A DNA stretch of 64,000 bases from Larus michahellis. Its lineage: Eukaryota; Chordata; Aves; Charadriiformes; Laridae. The stretch spans positions 4,154,001 to 4,218,000 of the forward strand of contig NC_133899.1 of assembly GCF_964199755.1 (NCBI RefSeq), given 5' to 3'. Numbering within the stretch: position 1 is the stretch's first letter; every line of letters starts with the position of its first letter. This document shows positions 51,171 through 64,000 of the stretch, piece by piece. The notes below the pieces were generated by a model that saw only the letters and a list, made by a program, of their open reading frames with translations, was not told the origin of the DNA and made no database searches. Made by a program: the position numbers and the translations under genes.

Positions 51171-51959
51171 AAGCAGAAGCCAGGAGCTGCTGTTGAACTT
51201 CTTTACTCAAAGTTAGATCAGGTTCTCGGCTCACATGTTCGCACAAAGCACATGCTCTCCTTGAATGATAGATGGGAAGATTATTTGGAAAGATTATTTT
51301 TAGACCTTTGTTCCCAACATCTGGCATCCTCAGACAGCCCCATTCAAAGCCAAAGCGTGGGATCAGATGACAGCTGCCGCAGGGGGAAATAAAGGTCTTG
51401 GAGGGGTGGGCTCGGCAGCTTCTAGCAAACGGCTCACCCAAACTTTCCAAGCTACTCGGCTCTCCCTTTGTGTGCTTCCCACTGTGCCCCGAGCTGTGGT
51501 TTTGGATCATGTTTTGACAAAGTGATAACTTCATATGAAGATTGCTTGAAGGAAATGATTTAAAGACATGATAAACATGCAGGGGCTTTAATTAAACCAA
51601 GTTGACGTTAGCTTTCTGCCAATGATTTCGAAGAAGGGGAAGACGTGGCCATTGAGGAAAAAATAAATCCATATGCATGGGTGGGGAATAGGGAAGGAAG
51701 ACCATTTACAAATGACATGACCAAATGGAAAGTGAGGAAGGGGACATGAGTCAGCCTGTGCCTGACAATGGGAGAGACGGAGAGGCTGGACGTGGGGTAT
51801 TAGACACCGACGTGGCCATTCAGACACCCAAGTGCCTGAAGGACAAGAATGGACTTATGAAATCAGGCTGAAAGCATCCCAGCATCCTGCCTGGGATGGG
51901 GACAGAGGCAGGTGCCAAAGCAAAAGTACGAGAACAGGGTAACTGTTACATTTACACGA

Positions 51960-52032
51960 GTATAGATACATCTATACATATGTATATGTATTTGTATATG
52001 TATATGTAAATGTATATGTATGCATGCATATA
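51960..52032 (+). repeat. TATATG/TGTATA microsatellite
   Basis: Imperfect repeats of TATATGTATATG-type units with interspersed TTTG, AAATG and TGCATGCA. Likely polymorphic in length. Confidence 0.88.
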
Positions 52033-55000
52033 CTTTCACAGCCTTCAGTAATGTTGTTCAGGGCTTCCTGAGCCAAATGTGGGGGCTGTTTATTTTATAA
52101 TCCTCCATAAATTTTTCCTCCAGCAGCTTGTCCAGCCTCCACCTGCAATGAAGGAAGAATCGGAACCACAAAGCTAGCTGAGATACAAGCACTATGCCCG
52201 GCTTGCCTTTACTATTTTCCCCAAGTACAGCCTCGCAGACCACGGTAGAGACTCGCTGGATGCATTGGGTTTACTGTATACCTGCTGCAGGAGGGGTCCG
52301 CACAGCAGCGTCAGACCTTGTGCACAAATACAAAAAGATCTTCCAATTCTTCCTTATACCAGAAAGCTGTGGCGAGTCACTTTGATCCATGCCTAAGTGT
52401 CGATAGCTGCGTGTAGGTGGTAGCCAAAGGATTTCATCTCCAAGCTTGCCAGAATATGTTGAGGGGAATCTGAAGAACAAGTGAGGTGCGGGTTTTAAAA
52501 GCTCTGTATTTAACTGAATGTATTTTATTTATTTAAAGGTAAGGGGCTTACAGGGTTTCTAGCAGTAACTGCTTTGGGGCAGTCCTGTCCGCATCTCTAC
52601 TGCTGTAGAAAGCTTCTGAGCAACAAAACCTGCTCAGTTCATGCCAGCGAATTTAGTTGGTGAGAAAAGCCAAGTAGGGACTCCTGTTACGGGCAGAAAG
52701 TAGGGAAAGAAGGGTGGGGAAAGGGAATGAAGAGTTAAACTGGGGATAGTCACCTCCCTGACAGCTGCAGCAATATAAGGAGGTCCTCTTGGGACTGGCA
52801 GAGCAAGCTGCCTTGCCTCTGCGTGGAGTCTATGGACTCCCAAAGGAGGTCCGATGGCAAGTCTCTTGGAAGGGATTTCTATGGAGATGCAATGACTGTA
52901 TATCGCTCTGTGTTTCTATAACCTTCATCACTGCTTGATCCACGGGTTGTTCCTGCAATAACATGACAGTCATTCCCTAAGGCATGAGCGCGGTTTTCGG
53001 GGGCTGGCAGGATTTGGGGGGACCCCATGGCACAGCTGTTTCAGGCACGGATGGGGACAGGGAACGTGCATCTGGGCTGTAGAGTCTTTCACGGCACAGA
53101 GGCTTCATCACTCTCCACCAGGCTGCTGAGAAGAGCCTCTCAGCAGAAAGCGTGGCTCCAGGTCCCTGGCACCTGCTTTGTACCATCCTGCTGGTTCTCC
53201 TCTCTCCCAGAGCTGTAGTCACCCATTTAAAACAGTATTTATCCCAGTTTTCCTTTAAATAGGTCATTTCCTCCAGGCTGTCTTCTCTTCTGCATTTAAT
53301 AACGACAACTGTGGAGAACTCACGTCCACAGGTCAGTCTACAGCTATGCAAAGTGACTCCCTAATGACTGAAGTGTTACCTTCAGATGAAGGCAGAGCTC
53401 GGCACCTACGGGTCACTCACTGCCACCTCCACCCAAATCTCACCTGAATGTCATCTGAAATCAGCACCTGTGCTGGAGTTAGTGAAAGGCACACTCACAC
53501 ACCTTCAGGACATCCAGAGAGGAATATATCACTACTGTAAGACTTCGGCTTGGGGCTTTATTTTTTATTGCTCAGAGAACTTTGTCTGACACAACAGGAT
53601 GCCTCCAATTCCTTTTAAAAACAAGTCTCCCCTGTTTGTTGCAATATTAACATCTGCACCTTGATAAAGCACCTTTCGGGCACAACCAGGAGCTCCCACC
53701 GATGTCCCATCTCCTGTATTGTAAGGTGACAAATGACATGACTGCTTGCACAGAATAACAAGATTTTTTTCTTTCTACTTAATTTATACCTTTGTGCTGA
53801 TATTTCACTTGTCTGTGCTCTTGCTGAAACCCAACCCAGCATGAAACAAAAACTGTTTGCGATAAATCTCCTAATTTAATTTAATTTTCGTTGTTTGTTT
53901 CATATACTTGCAATCTGGACTTGGAGCAACTAATTCTAAAGATTCATAGCTACGTCAGCCACCACTCACTGGCCTTTCTTTTGGCAGATAGACAGCTTTG
54001 ACATTCACCCAGGAGAAAGCAGGATCTGTGCATTACAGTTCATGGACTGTATACCAAAGAAGCGAGAATTCTCCTGCAGGACCAAACTTCAACAGCTGGT
54101 CATGGTCTTTACATAAAAATGAATATTGATGTTATAACACTTAGGCCTCCTGAACACAACCATCTCACCCTAACTACCCGAAGTGCTGCATGCAATGCCT
54201 GGACCGGATTATCCCTACTATCAGCTGGGGAAACTGAGGCACAGGGTGGGTGATTTGCTGAAATGAGAACTTCTTCCTTCCGCTCCACCAAACTGCTAGA
54301 GTTGTAACAGCTCAGGCTCTGTGCTTCAATGCTCTATGCTCACATTCAATAGGGAATTCTTCATGCCACCCATTTCCATTCCTCACATACTTCTACCTCC
54401 AGTCTGTCTTGGAAACTAGGCAAGCGATTTTACATTTTTTATAGGATTACGAAAAATTTCTTTAGCTGGCAACAATGGAAAGAAATATTTCTCACCTTTT
54501 CCAGATATTCTTCTTCTTGGTAGTCTCTGGCAGGGCTGCGTCATCACAGGACAACTGCAAGATAGCTTTAGCCCCTTTCATCTCCTCACTGTCCTCCTGT
54601 TTGGAGCCCAGTGCACACCTGAACTTTAGTCCACTCAGTTCTGGAGGCTCCTCGCTCCTGCTACAGAGCAGTTCATCTCTTATCAAGTTCACTTTTAAAT
54701 GGCCCATTCAGAAAATAAAACGAAACAAAAAAAAAAAAAGAAAGAGAAGCAGCTTTGACTTTCTGAAGAATTTCTTGTTTAACAAAGCAGTTCTTGTCAG
54801 GTTTATAGCTCCAACTATTAGTATAAAGCATTCTTAGCAGCTTGTGAAGCAATTATAGGAATCAGACACAAATCTTACCAAACACGGCCACTGGCAATAA
54901 TTAGAAATTTAAAATTTACTGCTAAGCAGATTTCTGCGTTGTGTTACTTTAAATGCTAGGCATTTGATGACATATGATGTTTTCAAAACTATTATTACAA

Positions 55001-57705
55001 GAGAGAAAATTAACTGCCATTTTCTCTTAAACTACATCTTATCTACACACAACAGTTGGGCCACAGTCATTTAAGTGGAGCAACTCCCTCTGGTGATGGT
55101 TACATCCATACAAAGCTGCCGAAAGGCTATCCTGTGCAAAGGGCAGTAAGTGACGCTGGTACAAGACATCCTTGTGTTATTATGATGTCTTGGCTAGATT
55201 TGCCTCCTGCTTGTCTGAAATCTTGGGCATTCAGCAGGCGGGCACTTAGACTGACAGCTGGAGAAAAGTGACAAGTATAGAAGCATATAGAACCGTATCC
55301 ACGCTGAACAATTAGCCCAGGGAAAGCATTAAAGTGACAAGCCCACAGGCCTAACCAGAACGTCTGGCCAGGTGCAAAACGTGTGTGAACCAAGCAGGAA
55401 GCAAATTTTCTCCTAGTGAAAGTTTACAGTGTGCTCAGTTGTATCATTCATAATAAAACTGCTTTTTTTCTATATGCCTGCCCAGGGAATACGCAGAACA
55501 TCACCACGTCAAGATTTCTCTGCTTCAAGATTTGTGGTGCAGTTCCTCACACAAAATTCCCGCTGCCTTCAAGGATATTAAATGAGATCACTTCATACAT
55601 CATCACTAAGCAAAGCATCATCTTCTGTGCATGCATCTGTGCGAATTTCCATCCCATAAATGGTTTCAATACGGCAAATTCTGCAGTAACATAAATTGCT
55701 GTCAGACGATAGTGCGAGAACATGGCCAAGACTAGAGCCATGGACCTGAGAAACCTTCAGCATCATTTGTTACAGCAAGGAAGATGTATCTGAATAAAAG
55801 AACGGGCATTTTATTAGGCTAGGAGAATAAAATCATTTTTGGAACCAGGATTTGTGCTGCCTGATTAGAATGAATTAAATAATGGTTTTTAAAAATGTTC
55901 TCAGGGAGGTTCTGAGTGAAAGTCACGGGGTGTTTGTGCAGTCAAGGAAAAATGTCTTTCTCCAGCCAAAAACAAGTGAGGTGGGTCAGCCTAAGCCAAG
56001 ACTTCCCCTTTCCCAGAGGAAAGATCTGACTTTTAAGGGAAGATTATGTCAAAGAGAGAGTTTCCTCAGAGCACACAACTCCAGCAGCATGAGGTGACTC
56101 ATTTTAGCTTGATATAATCACAGTACCTTCATGCCAAGGGTTGCTGCAATTCCTTATCCGTAGAGCTTACAGGCCTGCTGTTTCCTCGCCAGCTCGGTAT
56201 AGGTTCTCTTGCCAATAGCAAAGGGCAATGGTTTTCTGGGGGTTAAGAAGGTTAGAGGTTGTTGATATTACCTGACGCGGTGGGAAGGGAAGGTTGCAGC
56301 TGCTCTGCCTCCCCCATCTCCTGCACACCCAGCTGCTGGTGGCCAGCACGGGGGGTCCTGCCTGATGTACCACTCGGGAACAGGGTTTATGTGGCCTGGG
56401 GGAGACCTGCTGGTGTGTGCTGCGATCAGCAAAGGGTGACAGAGCACTTCCCAGGGCTTCTTATGGGTCAGGTACAGCAGGAGAACAACCCCGCCGATCA
56501 CAGTGACAAAAAACCAAGGTAACGCTCCTCCCTGCTACTCCCAGCTGCCTTGTGAAGGCTCAGCCCTGGGGGCTCACCAGTGAGATCTCCACTCCGTTTT
56601 AGGAAATCAGCAAAAACAAGTAAAGCCAGAGTTGCTTTGTTATGAATATGAGCACAGAAAAACCATAGCCCCGATTCAGCTTCCCTCAGCTAAACCTGCC
56701 AGGTGAAATTCAGGGACACCTATAGGAATTGCTGGGCTCCCCAGCAGTGACTGACAGCATCGCTTGTACCTGTACGGCCACCCCTCCAACCTGTGCTTTG
56801 TGTAAGATATCCTAAAGCAGCAATATTATAATTGTTACTTTTCTTTCTTGCTTAAGAGCCCAGCCAGTAGTCGGGATCACTCACTGCATGGCGAGCAGGA
56901 GTCCCTTACATGTGCCCACGTGGGTGGGTGAATGTGAAAATAAACAAATAAAAGGAACTGCAGCATCTCTTGAGGGGTGACACTGAATGCAGATGATACA
57001 CCCCCTCACCAAGGGAGTTATTTTAGGGCCAGCCCTACAGGAAGACACCAAATCTGGGGTTTCAGTATGGATTCATTCCTTCTCTCAGCAGGAAAAGCTG
57101 GCTGTTGTGTCTGTGCCAGATGTTTGCTACCAGTGAACTCCACTGGGAATTTATAGGACGAAATAAAAGATCAAAAGCAATTCAAAACACAGACAGGTGA
57201 TTCTCCTTAAGCATCTGGCCCTCGCAAAGCCTGGCACAGGTCAATGTCAAGTGGCCCCTAACCATTTGGAAAGGCCTATAAAGAAGAATATGAAGTGTCT
57301 CTACTTTTAACTAGCTTTATTGCATATGAGATATAAATTAAGCAGATGAATGTTATTAGAGAAGCACTCTCACGAGTGCTGCATCCCACTAACAAAATTA
57401 GCAGGAAGTCTTCAAACATATGATCAAAACATTGTATTAATTACGAGGTGGAATGGCACTGAGTCTGGGGGAGAGGCTCGCCTTTGGGGTGCAGCGTGCG
57501 GCCGTGCCTCCGCTGCGATGCCGTGTGCCCCAGGGAGACCACTGCGAATCCCAAACAGTTCCTCCGGGTGGGAATGCCAGAGCTGCAGTTCTTGCCCACA
57601 TGCTCCCTTGTGCCAGTTCCCTCTGGAGCATTGTTGTCCCAAAGTCTTTTGTCTCCAAAGAGGCCTCTGTGAGCAGTTAGTGTCCCCGCAGGGAGGCAGA
57701 AGAGG

Positions 57706-57738
57706 AGGTTGGAGGGGCTGGGGGGGAGCAGGGACCCT
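57706..57738 (+). other. G-rich stretch with quadruplex potential
   Basis: Runs of 2, 2, 4, 7 and 3 G separated by one to four bases on the + strand. This can satisfy a G-quadruplex pattern if the seven-G run contributes two tracts. No function is implied. Confidence 0.45.
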
Positions 57739-60519
57739 TTCCCTCTCAACCAGAGGGGACTGCTGCATGTTTTGGATGGGGGGGAACATACCGTGGAAGC
57801 TCTCACTCTGCGACTGACGAGAGAAGCCAAGTCACGGACTGGAAACCTCAGAGAAATTTCCCTGGAGGACAGATTTCACCCTAAAATGAAAGACACGGGG
57901 AGTTAGTCTGTCTGGGGATTCGCGTGGATTTTACAGCAAATCTGCAGCCCTTTACCATGCCCCGCACAGCAGCCACATTTAATTCCCTGGGGGCAGCCAG
58001 ACTGCACTCAGGGAGCCCTGGCCCTGAAAAAGCAGAACTGTGCTCTGGGGGCTCCAAAGAAGGATGGGGCACACGGTATCTTGCTTGGACCACGGCAAGG
58101 CAGAGCAAGGGACCATTCAGTCTTGTCCACATGGACACTAGTAAAATCAGATAACAGGCACGTGCCATTATCAAATTCACAATTTTACCCATGAGATTGA
58201 AACAGGAGTTATTTGGCAGCTGATTCCCTGCACCGACCCACAAAGACTTGACCAGGGCCAAGCAGTTTGTTTTGGGGGGCTGCATCTCTCTGAGTTTCAA
58301 ATCTGCCTGCCTGTAGCCCCAGAGACAGACGGTTTCCCACAACAAGTGCGTCCTGCCTACATCCAGAAATAGCAATTGAACAGACAAACTGCCAGTCAGT
58401 AGCACCTGCAAACTGAACACCAAGCACTGAACAACGCAGATGAAGGACCAGATGTACATCAGCAATGTGCTTGCATAGGATTTCCTTTAGGAAACCTTTA
58501 ACCTCCGCGTCCCACATACTATTACAAGTGAACTCCCTCACTCTTTGCTGTGGCTGCTCTGAGGCAAGGAGTACTTTGGCAAGGACATTAAGTGATTTCC
58601 CAGGTCCAACCACAAGGCTTAAGAGCTCTGAAAAAACTACGGCTCCTTACATCAGCTCTGAGGATGTGCCAAAACTCCCCAGAATAGCTGGTGATGTGCA
58701 CGTTGAGCTGTGCTTCTACCACCGCACAGCCTCAGCTCTCTGCAGGAACCAGCAGCCGGGCAGGGACCTGGCAGGGCAGGGAGCATCACCGCAGCTCATC
58801 AGCCATACGGGGATATTAAGACTTGCAGTCGACATTGTTGCCTCAGAATTTCTTAGAAGAGACTCAAGGATCTCCTCCAAAGGAGTCTGAGAGTCAGATT
58901 TGCTGTATCATCCCATTGCTTTTAAGGAGTTTGCTATGAGAAGGCAGATGGTTTTTCTTGTCTTCTCTTATCCAAGGAGCAGGGTTAAACAAGCCACAGA
59001 AAATCCCACTTGCCTTTGACCTCTTGATAAAAGTCTTATCTAAAGCTGGTTGAAGATAGACAGCAGTATTTCGAGCTGTTGCAGACTGGGCTTATCTGGG
59101 AGTGTTCCCTTTTATGTCCTTCAGCAGAGTGTCTGGAAGTCAGTACGTATGCTTCCATCACCTACCTGGTCTGAAGGGCACATGCAGGCTCTCTCCTATC
59201 CAACAGTTCTGCTAAGTGGGCTGGATCTCATTCACCACTGACTCCTGGTGCCCAGACAGAGCTCAGACTCTGGCTTCTATCCTTGCATTCTCCCTGGGCA
59301 TTGGTTTGAATCCTCTCTTGGCTTGGGTGTTAAATATAATTAGATTTCATTCCAAAATCAGAAATCAAGTGATGCAAAACTGGCATCGCAAAGCAAAAAG
59401 TTCCTGCAAGAAAGCACTGAAAACTGCTCGCTGACAACCACACGTGCCCTTGAACACTGGAGGATAAGCCCTCTCCAAAAGGCCTCTGGGCAGATAGACA
59501 GCTATGGCAAGCTTCAATGTGGCAGGAAAACACAAGACACCTCAGGCAATGTCCTTTTTTGATGTACGTATCCCGAATTAAGAGGATGCATCTCATAGTT
59601 TATATCTTGGCCAATTTGATTTTCATTGCTCAGCTCAGCAAGGGACTTCTTTTAGCAGTCAGACACAGCTCAACTTTTTGAAGGTGCTGGAAAAAGTATA
59701 ATGGAAGGGGTTTCCTCCCCTTGCGTCTCCATGTGAGGTCCTGAACAGCAAGGTTTAGTATTCCAGCTGAATTCCTTCGGAATTGTTCAGCAGGCTGGGA
59801 GACACGCATGGAGTTTCCACCTTTTATCTCAGCACAAAACTTTCCATATGAATAGAGCCTCTTTAATGGGAAAGTTATTGTCCTCCAGCGAGCCACTCAT
59901 TTTTAGGATGACAGTAACTCGCGTTTTGCCACAGATGTTGCCTATTACAACATTTCCCACTCCCGACATAAAGGGGAAACATGAAGGTACTTTGGACGCG
60001 TTGTGCCTCAGCCGCAGTCAGCTGATGCTCTGCGTTTGCTGCCACATTCAGTTTGCTTCCACGGTCCGCTCTCGCGCAGCTGCAGCAAAACATTTGGGCA
60101 AGGCAGAGACAGGAGAACGGAGAAGGATGTTTACATTATGGGAGAACAGCAGCATGAGAAATGGTGACATCTCTATTACAAAGTCAATGTTTCAAATATC
60201 GCATGGAGACTTCAGCAATGGGCGTCCCTACTTCTGCAGCAAAACAATCTGGACGTTGTTAGCTAAGAACAAAGCAAAAACTCTCTAAACACCCTATTAG
60301 CACCAAGCAGAGATTAAAAGCAGTGCTAAAAACCAGACTGTGTTACAGACCTGGGTTCTGTCATTACTTAGTGCTGAATGTGGCTACACAAGACAGTCAC
60401 ATCTCTAACTCTCGTGAGAGTTCACTCCCAGCTCTGCATGACACAGCTGCTTTTGCCATTCACCATGTGAATTTTGTAAGCTGGAAAATGTTTATTTCAA
60501 TTTTGGTTCAATGTTCTAA

Positions 60520-60600
60520 TTAAAGATTATATAACTATATACGTTATATAAATTTTATATATATGTCTATTTAATTATATATGTTTACACATACACAAAC
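60520..60600 (+). repeat. AT-rich low-complexity block
   Basis: About 80 nt of TATATA, TTATAT and AATTATAT phrases, grading into CACATACACA. Simple low-complexity sequence. Confidence 0.85.
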
Positions 60601-63600
60601 TTTCATCTCCAGCGTGTTTCGTGTTTGTTTGTGCCCCTCTAGCCAGCGCCCTCAAAAAGTAAGGGAGCAACAGCATCAAATGTCTCCGCTTGGTACATTA
60701 TAGCTCTTCCTAATACAGGCTGCTTAATACCCACAGAGCGGGTACAGGGCTTGCCAGCATTTGAGTTCAGATTCACACTTAAGTTTTGCCCCACTTGGCA
60801 ACCTCAGGGTTTGTTTCTCTGAGATTTCCAGTGCCCAGCAATTCCGGACATGTGCCAACGCAAATCATTTCTACAGAGCAAGCAGTTATATATTTTGTCC
60901 AGCCTGAAACATGGCAACTTAAGTCCTCTGGGAATAGGTATCTCATTAGTAGGAGCAGGAGAACATTCTCAAAGTATCGCAGGGACCACTGAACACACTA
61001 GTCCCAGGGGCCAGTTAGGTTTCAGTGGACATTGTGCTGGTTTTTTTCAGTGGAATCATAGATGTTTTGCCAGTCTGCATTGAATGGTCTGAAAAAGGTG
61101 TCGAGGTGGGGGGCCTGCCCCCTGCATCAGGCTATGAGACATGTCTACACATGGAGTCATATAACGAGTAACACTCACCCCACTGTTCATTCAGGCGTCG
61201 AACAGGCCAAGGTCTCTGCTTCCTCCCTGTTTGCCGAAGTTCCCGTTGTTGTGCTTCAAAATGGGGAGCAAGGGAAAATGCTGTATCCTAGGCAAGAGAG
61301 AAGGAAAAACCAAGACCCTCCAAATTATTATCAGGCCACTCCAGAAGTGTCCAGGCCAAACTAGAACATCTGGTTTGTTTGGATCATTCTTTTACCACAT
61401 TGTCATAGTATGGGACAAATATTTGCAGTTCATTTGGCGTGAGTTCCAGATCCTCTTCCATGTCTACCTGTCTTTCAAAGCCATTAACTTATTCTTGAGT
61501 GTAACCAGACCTAAAAAATCACTTCTTTCTGCATAGCTGCAAAGTAGCTGCATTATTTCATCATTCATATTTTCTGCATTCTGAGAGTGTTAAGGGAACT
61601 GGAGGAAGTGAATAGCTGAATATTCAAATACTTTTTCACAATATCTCTCCATCTTCTCTTTAAAGTCTTGAATTTGAATTTTTTTCCAACTTACATCCAG
61701 CGAGCTCTTTGGCAAGAGAAAGCTCAGATGCGGCTTGACTCCTTAATTACATTATTGGCAGACTGTGGCATTCCTTTGTTACTCTCTTGATCTAATTCCC
61801 CCGAAGAGCTGAAAAAAGGAGAATGGTGGATTAATTTAATCATAGCTTCTTGTGTGGTTAAATACCAGCTCCTTTATTGGCAACATACATTTGGGTGCTC
61901 TGAACTTCATCTCTTCCACCCAGAGTGAAAGCCTCTTCCTCTGTACGTTTTTTCCCTCTAGACTTTATGTCAAAGGAGTGATGCAGACTAAAGTCCATGT
62001 GTTGGGAGTAAGTGGAGACTCAGTAGCTGGAGTAGAGGGTTCAAAGCATCCCTTATTCCATCAAGTCCTTCAGAGACAAAACGGCAAGGCAAATTCAGCT
62101 GACAGCCAAAGGACACCTCCCACAGCTCCTTGGAGCAGCTGTAGGCAGGGGAAAGGTCCTTGTAAGGAGGATGCATTGAAATGTTGAAAGTCAGTGTTGG
62201 AGCAATGAGTCTGCTTGAGGTTTTTTGGACAACGAAGTTTGCAAGCCCCACATCCGTATTTTGCTGAGCATGTACGCATATGTAGAGGGAAAATCTTTCT
62301 CATGACAAGGTAATGAAGACAAATGCTATACAATCTCTTTCATCTGGGGCTTCATTTCAGCAAAACCTGCAGTTATTACAATCTTTCTGTCTCAATTAAC
62401 TTAACACTTCTGCCAAAGAAACCCAGAACATGCTGTTTGCAGCAGGGCAGCTTTACTTTGTGCAGACTTAAACAGCTGTTTCAGACTGTGACTGAAAAGT
62501 TATGGCATTTACAGCTGAGCTTTTCCAGACTTTTAAATGAAATGTAATAGCGGAAGTATTAGTTGTGTCTCTTCATCTCTGGATGCAGGTCCCCCAGATA
62601 TGAGGCCTCCTGTCTTTGTCTCAAGGGGTAAAATCACACTTCTCCCAAATTAGCTTTGTAGAAAACCTATCCAGCTCCATCGAGGTTCCCGTTCCTCTAG
62701 CTCTTTCCTTTGGGAGCTTGTTGCCAGCCATAAATCTGAGGCAGCCTTTGCAAATCAAAGTATCAAGTAATTTGAACATAAGGTTCTAAAGGGTGAGTAA
62801 CATCTAGCAGCCTCTGCATAGCTATTTATTGGATGATTACCAGCTGGATCACTGGGTAGTCCTGCAGCAGTCAAGGCAGCTCTCTACTTCCTTCAAACAT
62901 CTTCCCAACAATTGCTTGAGCAGAGGACCATTCATTCTCCATAGTCAACTCAGTGTCACTGTTGACGAAGCAAGCTGCAAAACTTGGCTGAAGTAGGATC
63001 TTCCCAACTAATAGCTTAGGATTCGTTGCTGAGCTGCCTCAAGGAGAGGTCTTCTTTGGAGCTGTGGTCTTGAATTCCCACATAGGCAGTTTTTCACACT
63101 GCTGTTATTAACTACATTGGAATATTTAAACATCTCAATAATCAGCTTATAGACAATAATTGTAAATTATTACAAAGCAACTCCTCATTCTTAAAGAACT
63201 ACCGAGAAAAACAGATTTAAACGCTGTTTGAATCAATAAAAGGAAGTTACTTAAATTAAGGGAGAAAGACTAATAAAGCACTCCTGCAGTCTATGCTATA
63301 GGAAGGCAACATTATATCCGTGAGAAAACATTGGAATTTAGGTCAGAAATTCCATAACTTAAATGCAGGTCACACATGACCTGGCACAGCAGCCAAGCCC
63401 CTACAGCCTTCCTCTCTCTCTTAGGAAGAAAACACGCTGCTTTCCCCCCTCTTCACCAACTTAGATTTATAATTACACGTAACGCAGTATCATCCTGATC
63501 GCTTTTCAAATAATTGTTTGCTAAGAGATTAGAACAGATAATAACTGAGAATATAAGCAACTTCCTTCAAGTGAATATTTGCCAGATCAGCCCATTAGTG

Positions 63601-64000
63601 AGAGTCACAGTCAGTAGTTTCCAAGCGGCTACTGAGACAAACACGAAGTCTCAGGAATACATAAGCAAACGCATTAGACACCATACATCTACCGCAACAG
63701 TGATTCATTAAACAAAGCAGCTTCTGGAAGCATGGAAAAAACAGGAATAACTAACAGCTTTTCCCAAAAAAAGGGGAGTAATTATTATAAATTGTCACTA
63801 CTTACAAAGTAACCACCTAAACATGTATACTCTAGGTAGTAATACTCACTCTTAATAAAAGTCTTTTTGCTGGATACATCACAAACCCAAATGCCAATAT
63901 ACTGAATCAATTTCCAAATTTTCAGAAAAAAAAAAAATCCTATGGACTTCAACTCTATTTTCCTGGAATGGGAATTTCAAATAGAAAGGCTGAGAGCGTG

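Larger units (their letters stand above)
51171..64000. other. WFDC1 upstream flank, no gene recognised
   Basis: About 12.8 kb. In human the next gene in this direction is KCNG4, transcribed away from WFDC1; none of its coding sequence is visible here, so it presumably starts further right. Content seen: a TATATG-type microsatellite at 51960-52032, an A-run near 54729-54741, a G-rich stretch at 57706-57738 and an AT-rich block at 60520-60600. The longest frame (194 codons, - strand, 57881-58465) shows no known domain. No CR1 copy is recognisable. Confidence 0.65.

Noticed and set aside
57881..58465. 194-codon open frame on the - strand
   Set aside because: No domain, family resemblance, codon pattern or splice context was recognised, and other frames overlap it on the opposite strand. 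A frame of this length is possible by chance in 64 kb.

Overview
This is vertebrate nuclear DNA, almost certainly from a bird. Coding sequence is split into short exons with GT-AG introns, and the interspersed repeats I recognise are CR1 LINEs, one of them ending in the octamer-like ATTCTATGA tail typical of avian CR1. Three genes can be supported, and their order and orientation mirror human 16q24.1 (MEAK7, ATP2C2, WFDC1). Nothing in the window looks like an operon, CRISPR array, mobile bacterial element or other prokaryotic system, and I found no undescribed gene system.

Layout. 1-1194: last intron and last coding exon of MEAK7 (+ strand, rest of the gene lies to the left). 1195-4701: convergent 3' regions of MEAK7 and ATP2C2. 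4702-30688: a complete ATP2C2 gene on the - strand, 27 coding exons, reconstructed exon by exon with every splice phase agreeing (2826 nt, 941 aa). About 30590-31100 is its CpG-rich first exon and probable promoter. 31100-39538: gene-free spacer. 39575-50960: a complete WFDC1 gene on the - strand, 6 coding exons (645 nt, 214 aa). 51000-64000: upstream flank of WFDC1, where I see no coding exon.

Roles. ATP2C2 encodes the secretory-pathway Ca2+/Mn2+ ATPase SPCA2, a Golgi P-type pump; all its catalytic motifs and the M4/M6 cation-site residues are present. WFDC1 (ps20) encodes a small secreted protein with one eight-cysteine WAP domain. MEAK7 encodes a lysosome-associated TLDc-domain protein of mTOR signalling; only its tail is here. 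The three are neighbours by conserved synteny, with no evidence that they act in one pathway.

Repeats: a well preserved CR1 3' end in ATP2C2 intron 26, a short CR1 3' end right beside the WFDC1 exon 3 donor, and a badly eroded old CR1-like copy in WFDC1 intron 1, plus homopolymer tracts, small tandem repeats and AT-rich microsatellites. Exon calls rest on translation, splice-site reading and remembered human proteins; no alignment was run.
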